From AAA164-E04 sp014239995 (lineage in GTDB: Bacteria > Verrucomicrobiota > Verrucomicrobiia > Limisphaerales > AAA164-E04): 64,000 bases of DNA. The notes beneath the pieces are model-generated. The model had not been told where the DNA came from. It saw only the letters and a program-made list of their open reading frames with translations, and ran no database searches. Every line of letters begins with the position of its first letter. Within the stretch, counting starts at the first letter, position 1. The DNA lies in contig JAQWLM010000067.1 of assembly GCA_029247315.1 (NCBI GenBank), forward strand, positions 4,380 through 68,379, read 5' to 3'. Position numbers and translations under genes: made by a program. Below are positions 1 through 9,437 of this stretch, one piece after another.

Positions 1-1578
1 CCCCATGTAGATAGCTCCTGAAGGATCGGCGCAGAAGGCGCTGATGACATGATGGGTGTCATGATCATCGAATCCACTGAGGACGATTTCTCGTGTGTCT
101 GCCTGCTGGTCGTGATCCCTGTCTGTCAGCAGGACGAGATGCGTGCCTTGTGCCACGTAAACCCCTTCCGATGCCAACTCAAAACCTGTCGGCAGGTGCA
201 GACCCCCTGCGAAAACCGTTTCCCTGTCTGCCTTCCCGTCCCCGTTGGTATCCTCCAGTATGAGCAGCTTGTCGTCCGGCTTTGCATCGCCGGGTTGGTA
301 GTGGGGATAGCTTGGCATGGTGGATACCCACAATCGACCTTCGTTGTCAAAGGCCATCTGGACGGGATTGGCCAGATTTGGAAACTCTTTTTCTGAGGCA
401 AACATTTCGATTTTAAAACCCTCGGGGACCCGCATGCTTTGGACAGCTTTTTGACCATAAAGATAGTCGATGGAACCATTTTTCGCACTGAGGCGATAAT
501 TGGTTTTGGTTTCAGGCAGGGCGTGTGTCCTGGCATCTGCAGCCTCAAGGTCAAACCTGCTTCCCTCCAGGACGGCCCAGATGGCCCGATCCCGGTTGGT
601 GGCCATTTCGTTGAGTTTTTTCAGTTCATGTGGGTAATTGTCTGGACCGAAGGGGCGGTGGCGTTGTCCGTAGACATGCACGCCATTGGGAATCTTGTAG
701 AGCTTGTGCCAGATCCAGTTTTTTTCCTGCATGGCGGAGCGAAGCCTTTCCCCATCGATGGTGCCTTTCTTTCTCTCTGCGAAGATGGTATCTGCGATCA
801 ATGGAGCCAGGAGCTGGTAACCTTTCTCATTTAATTGAAACCCTTCCAGCGTGATCGGTTCCGTGCTGTGGTCATACCATTGCTGACTGGCCGTGAACGC
901 ATTGACGAAAAGGACATCCAAGTCCCCAGTCACATCCTCCATGGCAGCGGTGTAAAGTGCCAGGTTTGCATTTTCAATTTGTCCATTGGGGGTGTTGTAA
1001 GTCGATGAGAGGTCCTCGAAGGCGATGGGAGAGACCAGGGCCAATCCCGGGGCAGCCTTGCCGTTGTAGGATTGAGCGCGTGTGTGGAGGATGAAGCCGC
1101 GCAATGCTTCCTTGAAGGATTCAAGACCCTCCGGACCACGAAAGGATGCATTGTAACCGAAAAAGGCGATAATCAGATCGGCCCGCAGGCGAGTGAGCCA
1201 TTGGTCAGGCGTTTCATAGGTTCCTTTTCCCGCGTGTCCCGAACCCCAACGATCCTTGGCTTCCGAGAGGGAGGCGTAGTGCTTTTCTGCGCCGGGAAAG
1301 GCCCATGGTGAGGGGCGTCCTGAGTGGGGGCGAAATCCGGGAGTGTTCCCTTCGTCTGCCATGTTTCGGATCACCAGGCGGTGCTTGTGATGGCGGCGTT
1401 GAATCTCCGTCTCCAGGAGTCCGAACTGCATCATGCGGGATCCCAGACCATTCCCCAGAATCACCAGATTTGCATTTTCCTTTAATCCGAATGGTTTTGC
1501 TGCCTCGGTACAGGGGGCTGCCAGGTACGATGCCAGCAAGACCATCAAGCGGCTGCGCATGCTCAGGTATCGAATCAT
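1..1578 (-). CDS. SGNH hydrolase fused to PVC-type membrane-bound dehydrogenase domain (C-terminus beyond window)
   Basis: The reading frame is open through the window edge, so only the first 526 residues are seen. A short hydrophobic leader (about residues 10-25) is followed by an SGNH/GDSL-hydrolase-like region with the segment NLVILGNGLGSRM, a body up to about residue 250, and a conserved-looking NEKGY near its end. Then comes the start of a beta-propeller dehydrogenase: VPEGFKIEMFASE, followed by DTNGDGKADRETVF. In PVC bacteria this order is typical of large secreted proteins that end in a CxxCH haem domain; that end is not visible. The usual GDS serine motif reads GNG here, so the hydrolase part may be altered. 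The substrate is unknown. ATG at 1578 was chosen because it gives the leader. Confidence 0.8.
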   Translation of the reverse strand, partial: MIRYLSMRSRLMVLLASYLAAPCTEAAKPFGLKENANLVILGNGLGSRMMQFGLLETEIQRRHHKHRLVIRNMADEGNTPGFRPHSGRPSPWAFPGAEKHYASLSEAKDRWGSGHAGKGTYETPDQWLTRLRADLIIAFFGYNASFRGPEGLESFKEALRGFILHTRAQSYNGKAAPGLALVSPIAFEDLSSTYNTPNGQIENANLALYTAAMEDVTGDLDVLFVNAFTASQQWYDHSTEPITLEGFQLNEKGYQLLAPLIADTIFAERKKGTIDGERLRSAMQEKNWIWHKLYKIPNGVHVYGQRHRPFGPDNYPHELKKLNEMATNRDRAIWAVLEGSRFDLEAADARTHALPETKTNYRLSAKNGSIDYLYGQKAVQSMRVPEGFKIEMFASEKEFPNLANPVQMAFDNEGRLWVSTMPSYPHYQPGDAKPDDKLLILEDTNGDGKADRETVFAGGLHLPTGFELASEGVYVAQGTHLVLLTDRDHDQQADTREIVLSGFDDHDTHHVISAFCADPSGAIYMG

Positions 1579-1836
1579 GTCCTGAGACTAATGTGCGGTT
1601 TCTTCGGCCACAAGGATCGAAGCATCAAAGAACGCACTTGCAACCTGGTGGGCAATAGACCAAACAGGAAAAGCATGCACTCTGTCTGTGCTCAAAATTT
1701 CCGTTGCAAGTGTATGGATTCATTGATGTGGAACACTGGCATGCGGCGTCTCATTCGATCTACCTGGATTCCTGCGGGTCTGGTTTTGACACTCTGCGGC
1801 AGGGGGAGGAGTCAAATGAAATCCCTTGTCGCCAAC

Positions 1837-2838
1837 CTAACCCTGCACGTTCTTTGGGGAACATTGCGGGGCGTTTGAGAGGCGTGTCACTGCCTCCTGA
1901 AAGTCCTCAGGTATGGGGGCTTCAAATAGGAGTGCCTTACCTGTTGCTGGGTGATCAAAACCAAGTTTCCACGCGTGCAGCAGTTGCCTCGGTGGTGTGA
2001 AGCCACTGGTCTCGGTCAGTCTGGAGCTGCTGCGTTTGCCATAGCTGGCGTCTCCAAACAAGGGGAAGCCCAGGTATTTGAAGTGGACACGAATCTGGTG
2101 GGTACGTCCGGTGTGTAGTCGAACCTCGACCCATGTTGCGAGGGTTCCAAAATACTCACGCACCTTGTAATCGGTGACTGCGAGGCGTCCTCCATCCACA
2201 ACGGACATCAGCTTTCGCTGCGTTGGATGTCTTGCGATGGGAGCCTGGATTCTATTCTGATCTGGTAACAGGTTGCCGCACACTACCGCCGTGTAAACCT
2301 TCGTCACAGAGCGTCGAGCGAATTGCATCGTCAATCCCTGATGAGCCGCGTCCGTCTTTGCGATTACCATGCATCCACTGGTGTCCTGGTCCAGGCGGTG
2401 TACGATTCCAGGTCGAGCCACATCTCCAATGCCACTCAATTGGCCCTTGCAATGGTGCAGTATGCCATGCACGAGGGTTCCTGTCGCATGCCCCGCAGCT
2501 GGGTGCACGACAAGACCGGGAGGCTTGTTGACCACCATGAGATGTTTATCCTCGAAGAGGATTGCAAGTGGCATGACCTCAGGTATCAAATCCATCGGAC
2601 GGATTGCTGGAGGCGTGATGGTGATGCGTTCACCTGCCTTGGGTTTGTGGCTTGGTTTAACCTTTTGCCCGTTGACAAGAATGTGTCCCTCATCAATCCA
2701 CCTGCGGATGTTTCCGCGGGTCAGGTCAGCCAGTTGCTCGTTCAGCCAGCTGTCCAGGCGTGTCCCCAGTTGCGTTGTCTTCACCTCCAGTGTGCCCTCG
2801 CCTTGAGAGGCATTCGATGGATCAGACGGATCTTCCAT
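1837..2838 (-). CDS. rluD: RluA-family 23S rRNA pseudouridine synthase (RluD-like)
   Basis: 333 residues. An S4 RNA-binding domain (about 22-75) precedes the pseudouridine synthase fold. The catalytic motif HRLDQDTSG puts the nucleophilic aspartate at D150, and NKPPGLVVHP and RTHQIRVH, both conserved in RluA-type enzymes, are present. The family converts specific uridines of large-subunit rRNA to pseudouridine; RluD (helix 69) is the best guess from the S4 domain and length, but RluB/C-type specificity cannot be excluded by eye. The ATG lies two bases after the TGA of lgt, so the two genes are very likely translated together. Confidence 0.93.
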   Translation of the reverse strand: MEDPSDPSNASQGEGTLEVKTTQLGTRLDSWLNEQLADLTRGNIRRWIDEGHILVNGQKVKPSHKPKAGERITITPPAIRPMDLIPEVMPLAILFEDKHLMVVNKPPGLVVHPAAGHATGTLVHGILHHCKGQLSGIGDVARPGIVHRLDQDTSGCMVIAKTDAAHQGLTMQFARRSVTKVYTAVVCGNLLPDQNRIQAPIARHPTQRKLMSVVDGGRLAVTDYKVREYFGTLATWVEVRLHTGRTHQIRVHFKYLGFPLFGDASYGKRSSSRLTETSGFTPPRQLLHAWKLGFDHPATGKALLFEAPIPEDFQEAVTRLSNAPQCSPKNVQG

Positions 2839-2840
2839 GG

Positions 2841-3626
2841 TCAGGCTGTGTTCCTCTGGGTTTTAGAACGTGATCGTTCTCGGGCGTAATACCACAAGCC
2901 TAATCCAGCGGTGAGTATGACGATTCCAGTCAACTGTCCGGGAGTCAGGAAACCAAGGTGTTTGGAGGGTTCATAATCACCCCTGAAGAGTTCGTTGACG
3001 GCCCTGAGCAAGGCGTAGGCAATGAGATAGATTGAAAAAATCTGGCCGTCGAACCGCTTGCATCTGTACTGCCATTCCAAACCGGCATAGAGTGCAAAGT
3101 TGAAAAGGAATTCGTAGATTTGCGTGGGATGTACATGATCCGGATGCGTGATGTGTTCAGCGGGGAATTGGATGCCCCAAGGCAGATCACAGGCTTTTCC
3201 GTAGCAGCAGCCCGTCATGAGGCAGCCCAGGCGACCAAAGGCGTGTCCCAGTGCGATGCTGGGTGCCAGGGCATCGGCCATCTTCCATATCGGGAGTTTG
3301 TTTTTTCTTATGTAGAGGGCTCCACAGAGGGCGGCGCATATGAAACCGCCGTAGTAGACAAGACCTCCCTGGCGAATATCAAGGATGTTCGTCCATGGAC
3401 CATTCGCAAAATCGTCCTTCCAATAGGTGATGACATACAGCGTGCGTGCACCCAGTAGACCACCTATAATTAGCCATGGTCCAATATCTGCAACGGATTC
3501 TGATCTTAATCCATCCAGTGGAGCACGGCGGTTGGCAGTCCAGAATCCGGCCATGAAACCCAGTGCAACCAGGATTCCATACCAGTGAATGGGCACACTC
3601 CCGAGATTAAAGGCAATAGGATGCAC
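2841..3626 (-). CDS. lgt: Prolipoprotein diacylglyceryl transferase
   Basis: 261 residues with several hydrophobic helices. Lgt is an inner-membrane enzyme that moves a diacylglyceryl group from phosphatidylglycerol to the lipobox cysteine of prolipoproteins. The family signature is clear in HAFGRLGCLMTGCCYG (about residues 127-142), with conserved RQGGLVYYGGF and HPTQIYE segments. The length fits the family. The gene leads a two-gene unit with rluD and is divergent from the PhoD-like gene across a 92-base spacer that must hold both promoters. At least one likely lipoprotein, the RND adaptor at 60 kb, lies in the window and would need this enzyme. Confidence 0.95.
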   Translation of the reverse strand: MHPIAFNLGSVPIHWYGILVALGFMAGFWTANRRAPLDGLRSESVADIGPWLIIGGLLGARTLYVITYWKDDFANGPWTNILDIRQGGLVYYGGFICAALCGALYIRKNKLPIWKMADALAPSIALGHAFGRLGCLMTGCCYGKACDLPWGIQFPAEHITHPDHVHPTQIYEFLFNFALYAGLEWQYRCKRFDGQIFSIYLIAYALLRAVNELFRGDYEPSKHLGFLTPGQLTGIVILTAGLGLWYYARERSRSKTQRNTA

Positions 3627-3718
3627 GCCGAGAGGCTAAACCCTGAATAGGTCTTCTTCAATCTAGAAAGACGGTCCAAAGTATCGCCAAGCAGAACGTC
3701 TTTGGATACCTTGAAAGC

Positions 3719-5647
3719 ATGTTCTGCAAGCTATGTTTTCAAGTGGGCCGGGCGGTCTTGTTTCTTTTTGCGCCATTGGCTTTGGCTGACAATTACCTTC
3801 AACTGGGTCCAATGCTCGGACATGTGGGCAGTCACGAGGCACATGTCTGGGTCAAGTCCCTGAAGGCGACCCAAACAAGCATTTTAGTCAGTGAAAAATC
3901 AGGATTGTCTCATCCGCGCCAGGTTGAAGGTCCTTATCTGGATAAGGCGACTGATTATTGTGGACACCTGACCGTGCCGGGCTTGAAGGTCTCCACACGT
4001 TACTACTACAATATTCTCCTTGATGGGGTAGCCACGCTGAGTCCGCCTTACCCCTCCTTCAAAACGGCACCGAAACAAGGTGAAGCCACAAAATTACGTT
4101 TCGCCTTCGGATCCTGCGTGGGCCATGAGGGAAGATTGGCGGCGGCGGCATGGGGGGAAATGGCCGGGGACAACTCTCTCCAGATGCTGCTGATGCTGGG
4201 TGATAATCATTATGCTGATTCGACCGATCCCGATGTGCAGCGCGCCGCGTATTATGACCATCGCCATATCGCTGGTTTCAGGGATATCGCAAGGCGCACT
4301 GCAGTCTATGGAATCTGGGATGATCATGACTATGGTCCCAATGACAGTGATCGTACTGTGGAAGGCCGGCTGGAGACCTTGGAGACCTTCAAATCCATGT
4401 GGGCGAACCCTTCCTATGGAGAATCTCATAATCCAGGCATCTATTATCATTTTGTCTATGGGGACATTGCGTTTTTCATGCTGGACGATCGCTATTACCG
4501 CTCACCGAATCATGCCTTGGATGATGGGACCAAGACGATGCTTGGGAAACGTCAATGGCAGTGGTTGAAGGAAGGACTGCAGACTTCCAAGGCCAGGCTC
4601 AAGTTCGTTGCAGCGGGAAGTGAGTGGCAGAAGAACGGGCACCGGGATTCGTGGAGCAGTTTCAAGCGTGAGCAGGATGCTTTTTTCAAGTGGCTGGATG
4701 AGACGCGCATTGAAGGAGTGATACTTCTATCCGGTGACCGTCATTTTACCGGCGGATATCAGATCAATCAACGTGTGATCGAGATCACCTCCGGTCCCCT
4801 TGGATCTTCAAGTTATGCGACCCCGAATCTTCCTGAAATGTTTCTTAACCACGGCACCGGAAAAATGTTCAGTGTCTTTGATATTGATACGCACGGGGCT
4901 TCGCCCAAGGTGGTTCTTGAAGTGCATCGTGCAGGCGATGGAATGATTGATCGCCGTGATTTTACCATGGACGAAATCAACGGCAAGGCCAGGCTTGCAA
5001 CCCTGCCACTGCGTGAGAAGAAAAACGACCCGATCGAGGAAACATCCATTTTCCCACTTTTAAGGTTTGCAGACTTTGAGAAGGGTGCTTCGGATTGGAC
5101 GCCTACCGATGACAATGCCTGGAGAATCATCTCTCAGGATGGCAGTAAGGTATACAGCCTGCATCGTCAGAGTCGGTATCAGCCTGAGCATCGCAGTCCC
5201 CATAATTACAGCCTGATGAACGATATTTTTGTCGGCGATTTTGACCTATATGCCCGGGTGCTCACAACACAACGTGACTACGGGCATCGCAGCATGTGCC
5301 TTTTCTTTGGATGGCAGGATCCTGAGCATTTTTATTATGTTCATCTTGGGCAAAAGACCGATGATCACGCCAATCAGGTGTTTCTTGTCAACGAGGCACC
5401 CCGAACAAAAATTTCAACGTTCACAACGCCTGGAACCCCGTGGGACAGCGACTGGCATACCGTCAGGATCAAGCGCAGGGTGGGTAGCGGTTTGATCGAA
5501 GTCTATTGGGATGACATGGCTCAGCCAGTGATGAGGGCCAATGATCGCACCTTTCAATGGGGCCAGGTTGGTATTGGTTCCTTCGATGATACGGGAGATT
5601 GGGATGACATACGCCTCTTTGGCGTTCGATCGCATGCCCCTGAGTAA
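3719..5647 (+). CDS. Secreted PhoD-type phosphatase with C-terminal lectin-like domain
   Basis: 642 residues with an N-terminal signal peptide (about 1-23, ending ALA|D). An N-terminal beta domain (25-115) is followed by a PhoD-type metallophosphatase domain: FGSCVGHE, LMLGDNHYAD (D162), the IWDDHDYGPND block near 199-209, and LLSGDRHF near 340 for metal binding. From about residue 455 there is an added beta-rich region (DNAWRIISQDGSKVY, GQVGIGSFDDTGDWDD) that resembles a concanavalin/LamG-type sheet. PhoD enzymes are usually calcium/iron phosphodiesterases or phosphomonoesterases acting outside the cytoplasm. The extra domain may bind a polymer; its ligand is unknown. Confidence 0.88.
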   Translation: MFCKLCFQVGRAVLFLFAPLALADNYLQLGPMLGHVGSHEAHVWVKSLKATQTSILVSEKSGLSHPRQVEGPYLDKATDYCGHLTVPGLKVSTRYYYNILLDGVATLSPPYPSFKTAPKQGEATKLRFAFGSCVGHEGRLAAAAWGEMAGDNSLQMLLMLGDNHYADSTDPDVQRAAYYDHRHIAGFRDIARRTAVYGIWDDHDYGPNDSDRTVEGRLETLETFKSMWANPSYGESHNPGIYYHFVYGDIAFFMLDDRYYRSPNHALDDGTKTMLGKRQWQWLKEGLQTSKARLKFVAAGSEWQKNGHRDSWSSFKREQDAFFKWLDETRIEGVILLSGDRHFTGGYQINQRVIEITSGPLGSSSYATPNLPEMFLNHGTGKMFSVFDIDTHGASPKVVLEVHRAGDGMIDRRDFTMDEINGKARLATLPLREKKNDPIEETSIFPLLRFADFEKGASDWTPTDDNAWRIISQDGSKVYSLHRQSRYQPEHRSPHNYSLMNDIFVGDFDLYARVLTTQRDYGHRSMCLFFGWQDPEHFYYVHLGQKTDDHANQVFLVNEAPRTKISTFTTPGTPWDSDWHTVRIKRRVGSGLIEVYWDDMAQPVMRANDRTFQWGQVGIGSFDDTGDWDDIRLFGVRSHAPE

Positions 5648-5715
5648 CCCGAATCCATCATCCGCCCTGCTTCTGGATCGAACGATGGGAGTCTTAACTG
5701 TGGGCGGGACACCTG

Positions 5716-6852
5716 TCAGCTGGGCCAGTTTTCCAGCATATGGATCAAGTCCTCCATGGATGGGCTTTTGCCAGAGCGCACATAGAATCCACTGGTAGTG
5801 ACGCCGGTGACGAGGGATTCCTGATGGCTGAGTCCCATCAGTCTTCCAAGGCAGAATCCGGCATTGAAGTGATCTCCCGCACCCGTGGTGATGACTGGAT
5901 TAGGGATGAATGGTCCGTTTGCGTCAACCACCTGAACGCCATCTGAAGCCAGTGCATAACGTACTGGATGCACCACGATAGTATCCACACTGATTTGTTG
6001 ATGCAGCTTGGCGACCAGGTCCATCAGTGCCTCTCTGGTGTCATGTGAGGCGTGTAAATCCAACACTTCGCCGATCTCATGTGCCTCCTTCTCGTTCAGT
6101 CCCAAGGTGACAGAAAAGTGCGATTGAAAACCTGCGATCAGGCGCAGGGCCTTCAGAATGTCTCCTTTAGGTCGTTTTTGCGGGTCACAAAGGTCAAAGA
6201 AAATGCCCTTACGCGCGTGTTTTTCAGGGGGTGCCTGCTGGGACAGGATCTCACTTTGCACCTTGTCCCAGATCTCACTCATGAAGGGCATCATTGTCCA
6301 GTTCACAAAAGCCACCAGATCGGAATCATTCAGGAGGGCTGTGAAGGTTTCCTTTCCCATGCGCTCAATGATGTTTTTCCAGCACATGTCATTCAGGGGC
6401 GTGAGTTTGCCCATCAACAGTTTTCCGTCCTGGAATTCGTAAGCGTCTGTATGTCCCGGGTTGGCGACGCTGTAAACCTTGCTGGCCTTGTCAGCCAAGG
6501 GTTCAAATACTGGGTGCTGGGCTGGGTAGCCGAGTGCCCCCAGGTAGGTGACCTGGGTGCCCGCCTTTGCCATGGCATTGGCCATGATGGGGCCGTTTCC
6601 ACCCAGCTTGACCCGTTGGGTGACCAATTCAAGGTTGGTGCTGCGACCGGCAGCCTCCCCGATGCGGTTCGAAAAACCCTGGATGGTGGTAATGCGTTCG
6701 AAGTGCTCGACATCCATACGTGTATCGACGACGTGAAGGATTTCGTCCACAAACCCGTCCAGTCCAATAAAGGCCCGTTTTGCCTGCACCAGGTGTTGCT
6801 TCTCACGCAGGGATTGGGCAACGCACTGCCGAATCGTATTCTGATCACTCAT
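5716..6852 (-). CDS. PfkB-family carbohydrate kinase
   Basis: 378 residues. The protein has the ribokinase/PfkB fold: VKLGGNGPIMANAMAKAG corresponds to the first family signature, and ITTGAGDHFNAGF near the C-terminus to the second, with its catalytic aspartate in GAGD. Family members phosphorylate sugars or nucleosides with ATP; the substrate cannot be named from sequence. It lies immediately downstream of parB (6-base gap, same strand) and its 3' end faces the PhoD-like gene across 68 bases. A co-transcribed link with parB is positional only. Confidence 0.88.
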   Translation of the reverse strand: MSDQNTIRQCVAQSLREKQHLVQAKRAFIGLDGFVDEILHVVDTRMDVEHFERITTIQGFSNRIGEAAGRSTNLELVTQRVKLGGNGPIMANAMAKAGTQVTYLGALGYPAQHPVFEPLADKASKVYSVANPGHTDAYEFQDGKLLMGKLTPLNDMCWKNIIERMGKETFTALLNDSDLVAFVNWTMMPFMSEIWDKVQSEILSQQAPPEKHARKGIFFDLCDPQKRPKGDILKALRLIAGFQSHFSVTLGLNEKEAHEIGEVLDLHASHDTREALMDLVAKLHQQISVDTIVVHPVRYALASDGVQVVDANGPFIPNPVITTGAGDHFNAGFCLGRLMGLSHQESLVTGVTTSGFYVRSGKSPSMEDLIHMLENWPS

Positions 6853-6858
6853 GCCTTG

Positions 6859-7809
6859 TCAGTCGGCTGAGATACCAATATCGGCCAGGATCTTCTCCAG
6901 TTCATCATGAGAAAAAAATCGAATCTGCAGGGAACCCTTGCCTTTTTGGTATTTTAAACGGACTTTTGTATTGAATTTTTCAATCAAGCGTTGTTCCAGA
7001 TGAGCCACGTGGACATCTTTTTCCTCATGGCGAGGGGCTGGCATGACGCTAGAAATCGGGGTTTCCTCCTTCTTTTGATGGATTTCACTGACAAGGGATT
7101 CTGTTTGTCGCACACTCAGCCCATCTTTGAGGACCCGCTGGGCGATGCTCATCATGAGTTGGCCTGTGCCGAGCCCAAGCAATACCTTGGCATGTCCCAC
7201 ACTGAGCTTTCCTTCCCTGAGCATTTCTTGAACCTTGTCAGGAAGCTTTAACAAGCGAAGGGCATTTGCCACGGCAGCGCGACTTTTACCTACTTTGACT
7301 GCAGTTTCCTCCTGTTTGAGTTGGAATTGCTGTATCAGTTGCTGGTAACCAAGCGCCTCTTCGATTGGGTTCAGGTTTTCCCGTTGCAGGTTCTCGATGA
7401 GGGCGAGTTCGAGGACTTCCCGGTCAGTTGCCTCGCGTATGATGATCGGCACGTCCTTCAGTCCAGCTTCCTGGGAGGCTCTCCAGCGTCTTTCCCCGGC
7501 AATCAATTCCCAGTGGTCACTTTTTCTACGCACCACCAGCGGCTGGATCAGGCCCTGTTCCCGTATCGAGTCCGTCAGTTCTTCCAGAGCCATTGGTTCG
7601 AAATGGCGTCGCGGCTGAAATGGGCATGGTCTGATATCCTCAATGGGCAAATATTTTGGCGAAAGATTTGTTTCCTTCACGAATCCATCTGCCTGGAGTG
7701 GAGGATAGCTTACAGGCTCCCGGGGTGTTTCCGGTTGCGTGTGCTTGGCAGGTGGTGTGGCTCCGCCGAGTAGAGCTCCCAGACCTCTGCCCAAAGGCGT
7801 CTTAGACAT
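6859..7809 (-). CDS. parB: Chromosome-partitioning protein ParB
   Basis: 316 residues from the chosen ATG. The N-terminus KTPLGRGLGALLGG is the conserved ParA-stimulating tail of ParB. Next are the ParB/Srx CTPase domain (PCPFQPRRHF, LIAGERRWRAS, LALIENLQRENLNPIEEA), the helix-turn-helix domain (VGKSRAAVANALRLLKLP) and a C-terminal dimer segment. ParB loads at parS sites and spreads along DNA using CTP. The upstream ATG at 7836 was rejected: 7809 has AAGGTG five bases ahead, whereas the purine-rich stretch near 7836 is about 14 bases off. Unusually, parA is not adjacent; the next upstream gene is divergent. Confidence 0.95.
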   Translation of the reverse strand: MSKTPLGRGLGALLGGATPPAKHTQPETPREPVSYPPLQADGFVKETNLSPKYLPIEDIRPCPFQPRRHFEPMALEELTDSIREQGLIQPLVVRRKSDHWELIAGERRWRASQEAGLKDVPIIIREATDREVLELALIENLQRENLNPIEEALGYQQLIQQFQLKQEETAVKVGKSRAAVANALRLLKLPDKVQEMLREGKLSVGHAKVLLGLGTGQLMMSIAQRVLKDGLSVRQTESLVSEIHQKKEETPISSVMPAPRHEEKDVHVAHLEQRLIEKFNTKVRLKYQKGKGSLQIRFFSHDELEKILADIGISAD

Positions 7810-7899
7810 GGATTCACCTTGGGAGACCAAGGGCATGTTGTCAAGAGGCTCGCCCCTCCTGCTTTGAATTTTTAGAGGAATAGTCTATAGGTGTGTCAC

Positions 7900-8328
7900 A
7901 TGGTAGACAAAAAAGAACGGATGCGGCATTTTGCAAAGACATTCAAGGATTGTGGAGATTGGGACCCTCGTTACTGGGGCTACTTCATCACATTCAATGA
8001 GAGTCGCTTCTATGAGGCTCATGATATCCTTGAAGACCTTTGGCTCGAGTGTCGACGCATGCCTTTGGATGCTTTCTACAAGTCCCTGATTCAGTTGGCT
8101 GGTGCCTTTGTGCATCTGGAAAAAAAACGTTACCGTCCTGCAGGTGCGCTCTTCAAACTCTGTCAAGGTTACCTGAGACCCTACGGAGATTCCTGTGAAG
8201 GACTCGCATTGGGCGAAATACATGACCTGATAGACTGCTGGGCCGATCATACTGCGTTCGCCCAAGTCGATGGCCCCTGCTTGCTTGAATGTTTTGAAAA
8301 ACCAAGCCTGCAGATGCCTGGAGCCTGA
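7900..8328 (+). CDS. DUF309 family protein
   Basis: 142 residues from the ATG at 7900, which has AGGTG six bases upstream; a GTG at 7891 would add three residues. The central NESRFYEAHDILEDLW segment with a following IQLAGAFVHLEKKR is the hallmark of the DUF309 helical family, whose members bind no known ligand and have no established reaction. No signal peptide or membrane segment is visible, so it should be cytoplasmic. It stands alone on the plus strand, divergent from parB and convergent with the DUF2071 gene. Confidence 0.8.
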   Translation: MVDKKERMRHFAKTFKDCGDWDPRYWGYFITFNESRFYEAHDILEDLWLECRRMPLDAFYKSLIQLAGAFVHLEKKRYRPAGALFKLCQGYLRPYGDSCEGLALGEIHDLIDCWADHTAFAQVDGPCLLECFEKPSLQMPGA

Positions 8329-8561
8329 TATTCACAAGTAACATGCATGGCAGCAGTCCTATGCATCCAAAATATGGCGGGCCTTCCATGATCGAGAGTC
8401 ATCCTCATGGGCCCTGAATCACGTGTCCGGTAATGATGCTTGCTGGGGTGTTTCAACCCATGCTAAGAGAGTTTTTTGGAGACGAAACCAACAAACCCTT
8501 TGGATTCAGCGATCGTCACTTGGGTGTGCCTGAAGGGATAGGTAACAGTGTCCGGCCTTGA

Positions 8562-9287
8562 TCAAAGCAGCCTCTCCATGGGGAAAATCACGACATCGAT
8601 GGATTTTGAAAAAAGGATTTTTGGTGAAAATGCCTTCGCCTCCATTCCATCCAGCAGCGTGTTTTCCTTGATGGAAAGATTGCATTTTTCCAATCCCCAT
8701 CTGGGATGGTGTATTTCGGTGCGGTAAAGGCCTCCCGATCCGCTTTGACTGTAAAGACAGTAGCGCTCTGTGGCCCACCATTCGAAGGAATTCCGTTCAG
8801 TCTCGAAGGTTTCCGTTGGCTCATATTCAGCGTAAAAACGGTGGTGGTTTCGACGGTGGATGCAGGTGTAGCAGTTCTCTTTTTGTTCAATATGCAGTGC
8901 TGCCATGTGGTAGGGGAGATGATAAAGGGCTCTCGCCAGGCAGACGGCTAGAAGTTTAGGCACGTCCAGGCTGAAGAACCATACACCGGGTTTGTCCTTA
9001 TACCTCACGTAGGTTCGAACGTTGATCTCAGGAAAATCCCGGATCCAGCTTGGTGATGGCAGGCCCCGTCGTTTGATGGCATTCATATCGAACGGCACAA
9101 TGCCAATCCAGGCCTTCCCATCAAAAAGATCCACCTCCAAGGCGCTTGGAATCCTGTCCCGGATCCATTGAGGATCGATCTGCCAATGGACAAAAAGTAG
9201 ATTTTTCCATGATTGCTGGATGACCCATGGACGCTTTGGCAGGGGCCATGGACGATGAGTGACCTGTTTAAATGTGGGATGCTGCAT
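8562..9287 (-). CDS. DUF2071 (YqjF-type) protein
   Basis: 241 residues from the ATG at 9287; a TTG at 9299 would add four. The protein matches the YqjF/DUF2071 pattern: WKNLLFVHWQIDPQWIRDRIP, then DGKAWIGIVPF, EINVRTYVRYKDKPGVWFFSLD and a late TERYCLYS. The family has an acetoacetate-decarboxylase-like fold but no generally accepted function. No export signal is seen. It lies downstream of the DUF1552 gene on the same strand with a 150-base gap in which I see no clear terminator, so co-transcription is possible but unproved. Confidence 0.82.
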   Translation of the reverse strand: MQHPTFKQVTHRPWPLPKRPWVIQQSWKNLLFVHWQIDPQWIRDRIPSALEVDLFDGKAWIGIVPFDMNAIKRRGLPSPSWIRDFPEINVRTYVRYKDKPGVWFFSLDVPKLLAVCLARALYHLPYHMAALHIEQKENCYTCIHRRNHHRFYAEYEPTETFETERNSFEWWATERYCLYSQSGSGGLYRTEIHHPRWGLEKCNLSIKENTLLDGMEAKAFSPKILFSKSIDVVIFPMERLL

Positions 9288-9437
9288 AAAGCGGCTCAAG
9301 TTGCATATATTGCTTGGTTACAGGCTGTCGAAGCCCTGAAAGGTAACCTTCCATGGTCTTGTCCGTTTGGAAAACGTTTTCTGGTTTAACCCTTTGACTG
9401 GAAGTGCAGCTCCTGGCAAAAAAATGGAATTTGGGAC

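Noticed and set aside
6079..6870. 263-residue plus-strand frame antisense to the PfkB gene
   Set aside because: The minus strand has both PfkB signatures; the plus frame has none.
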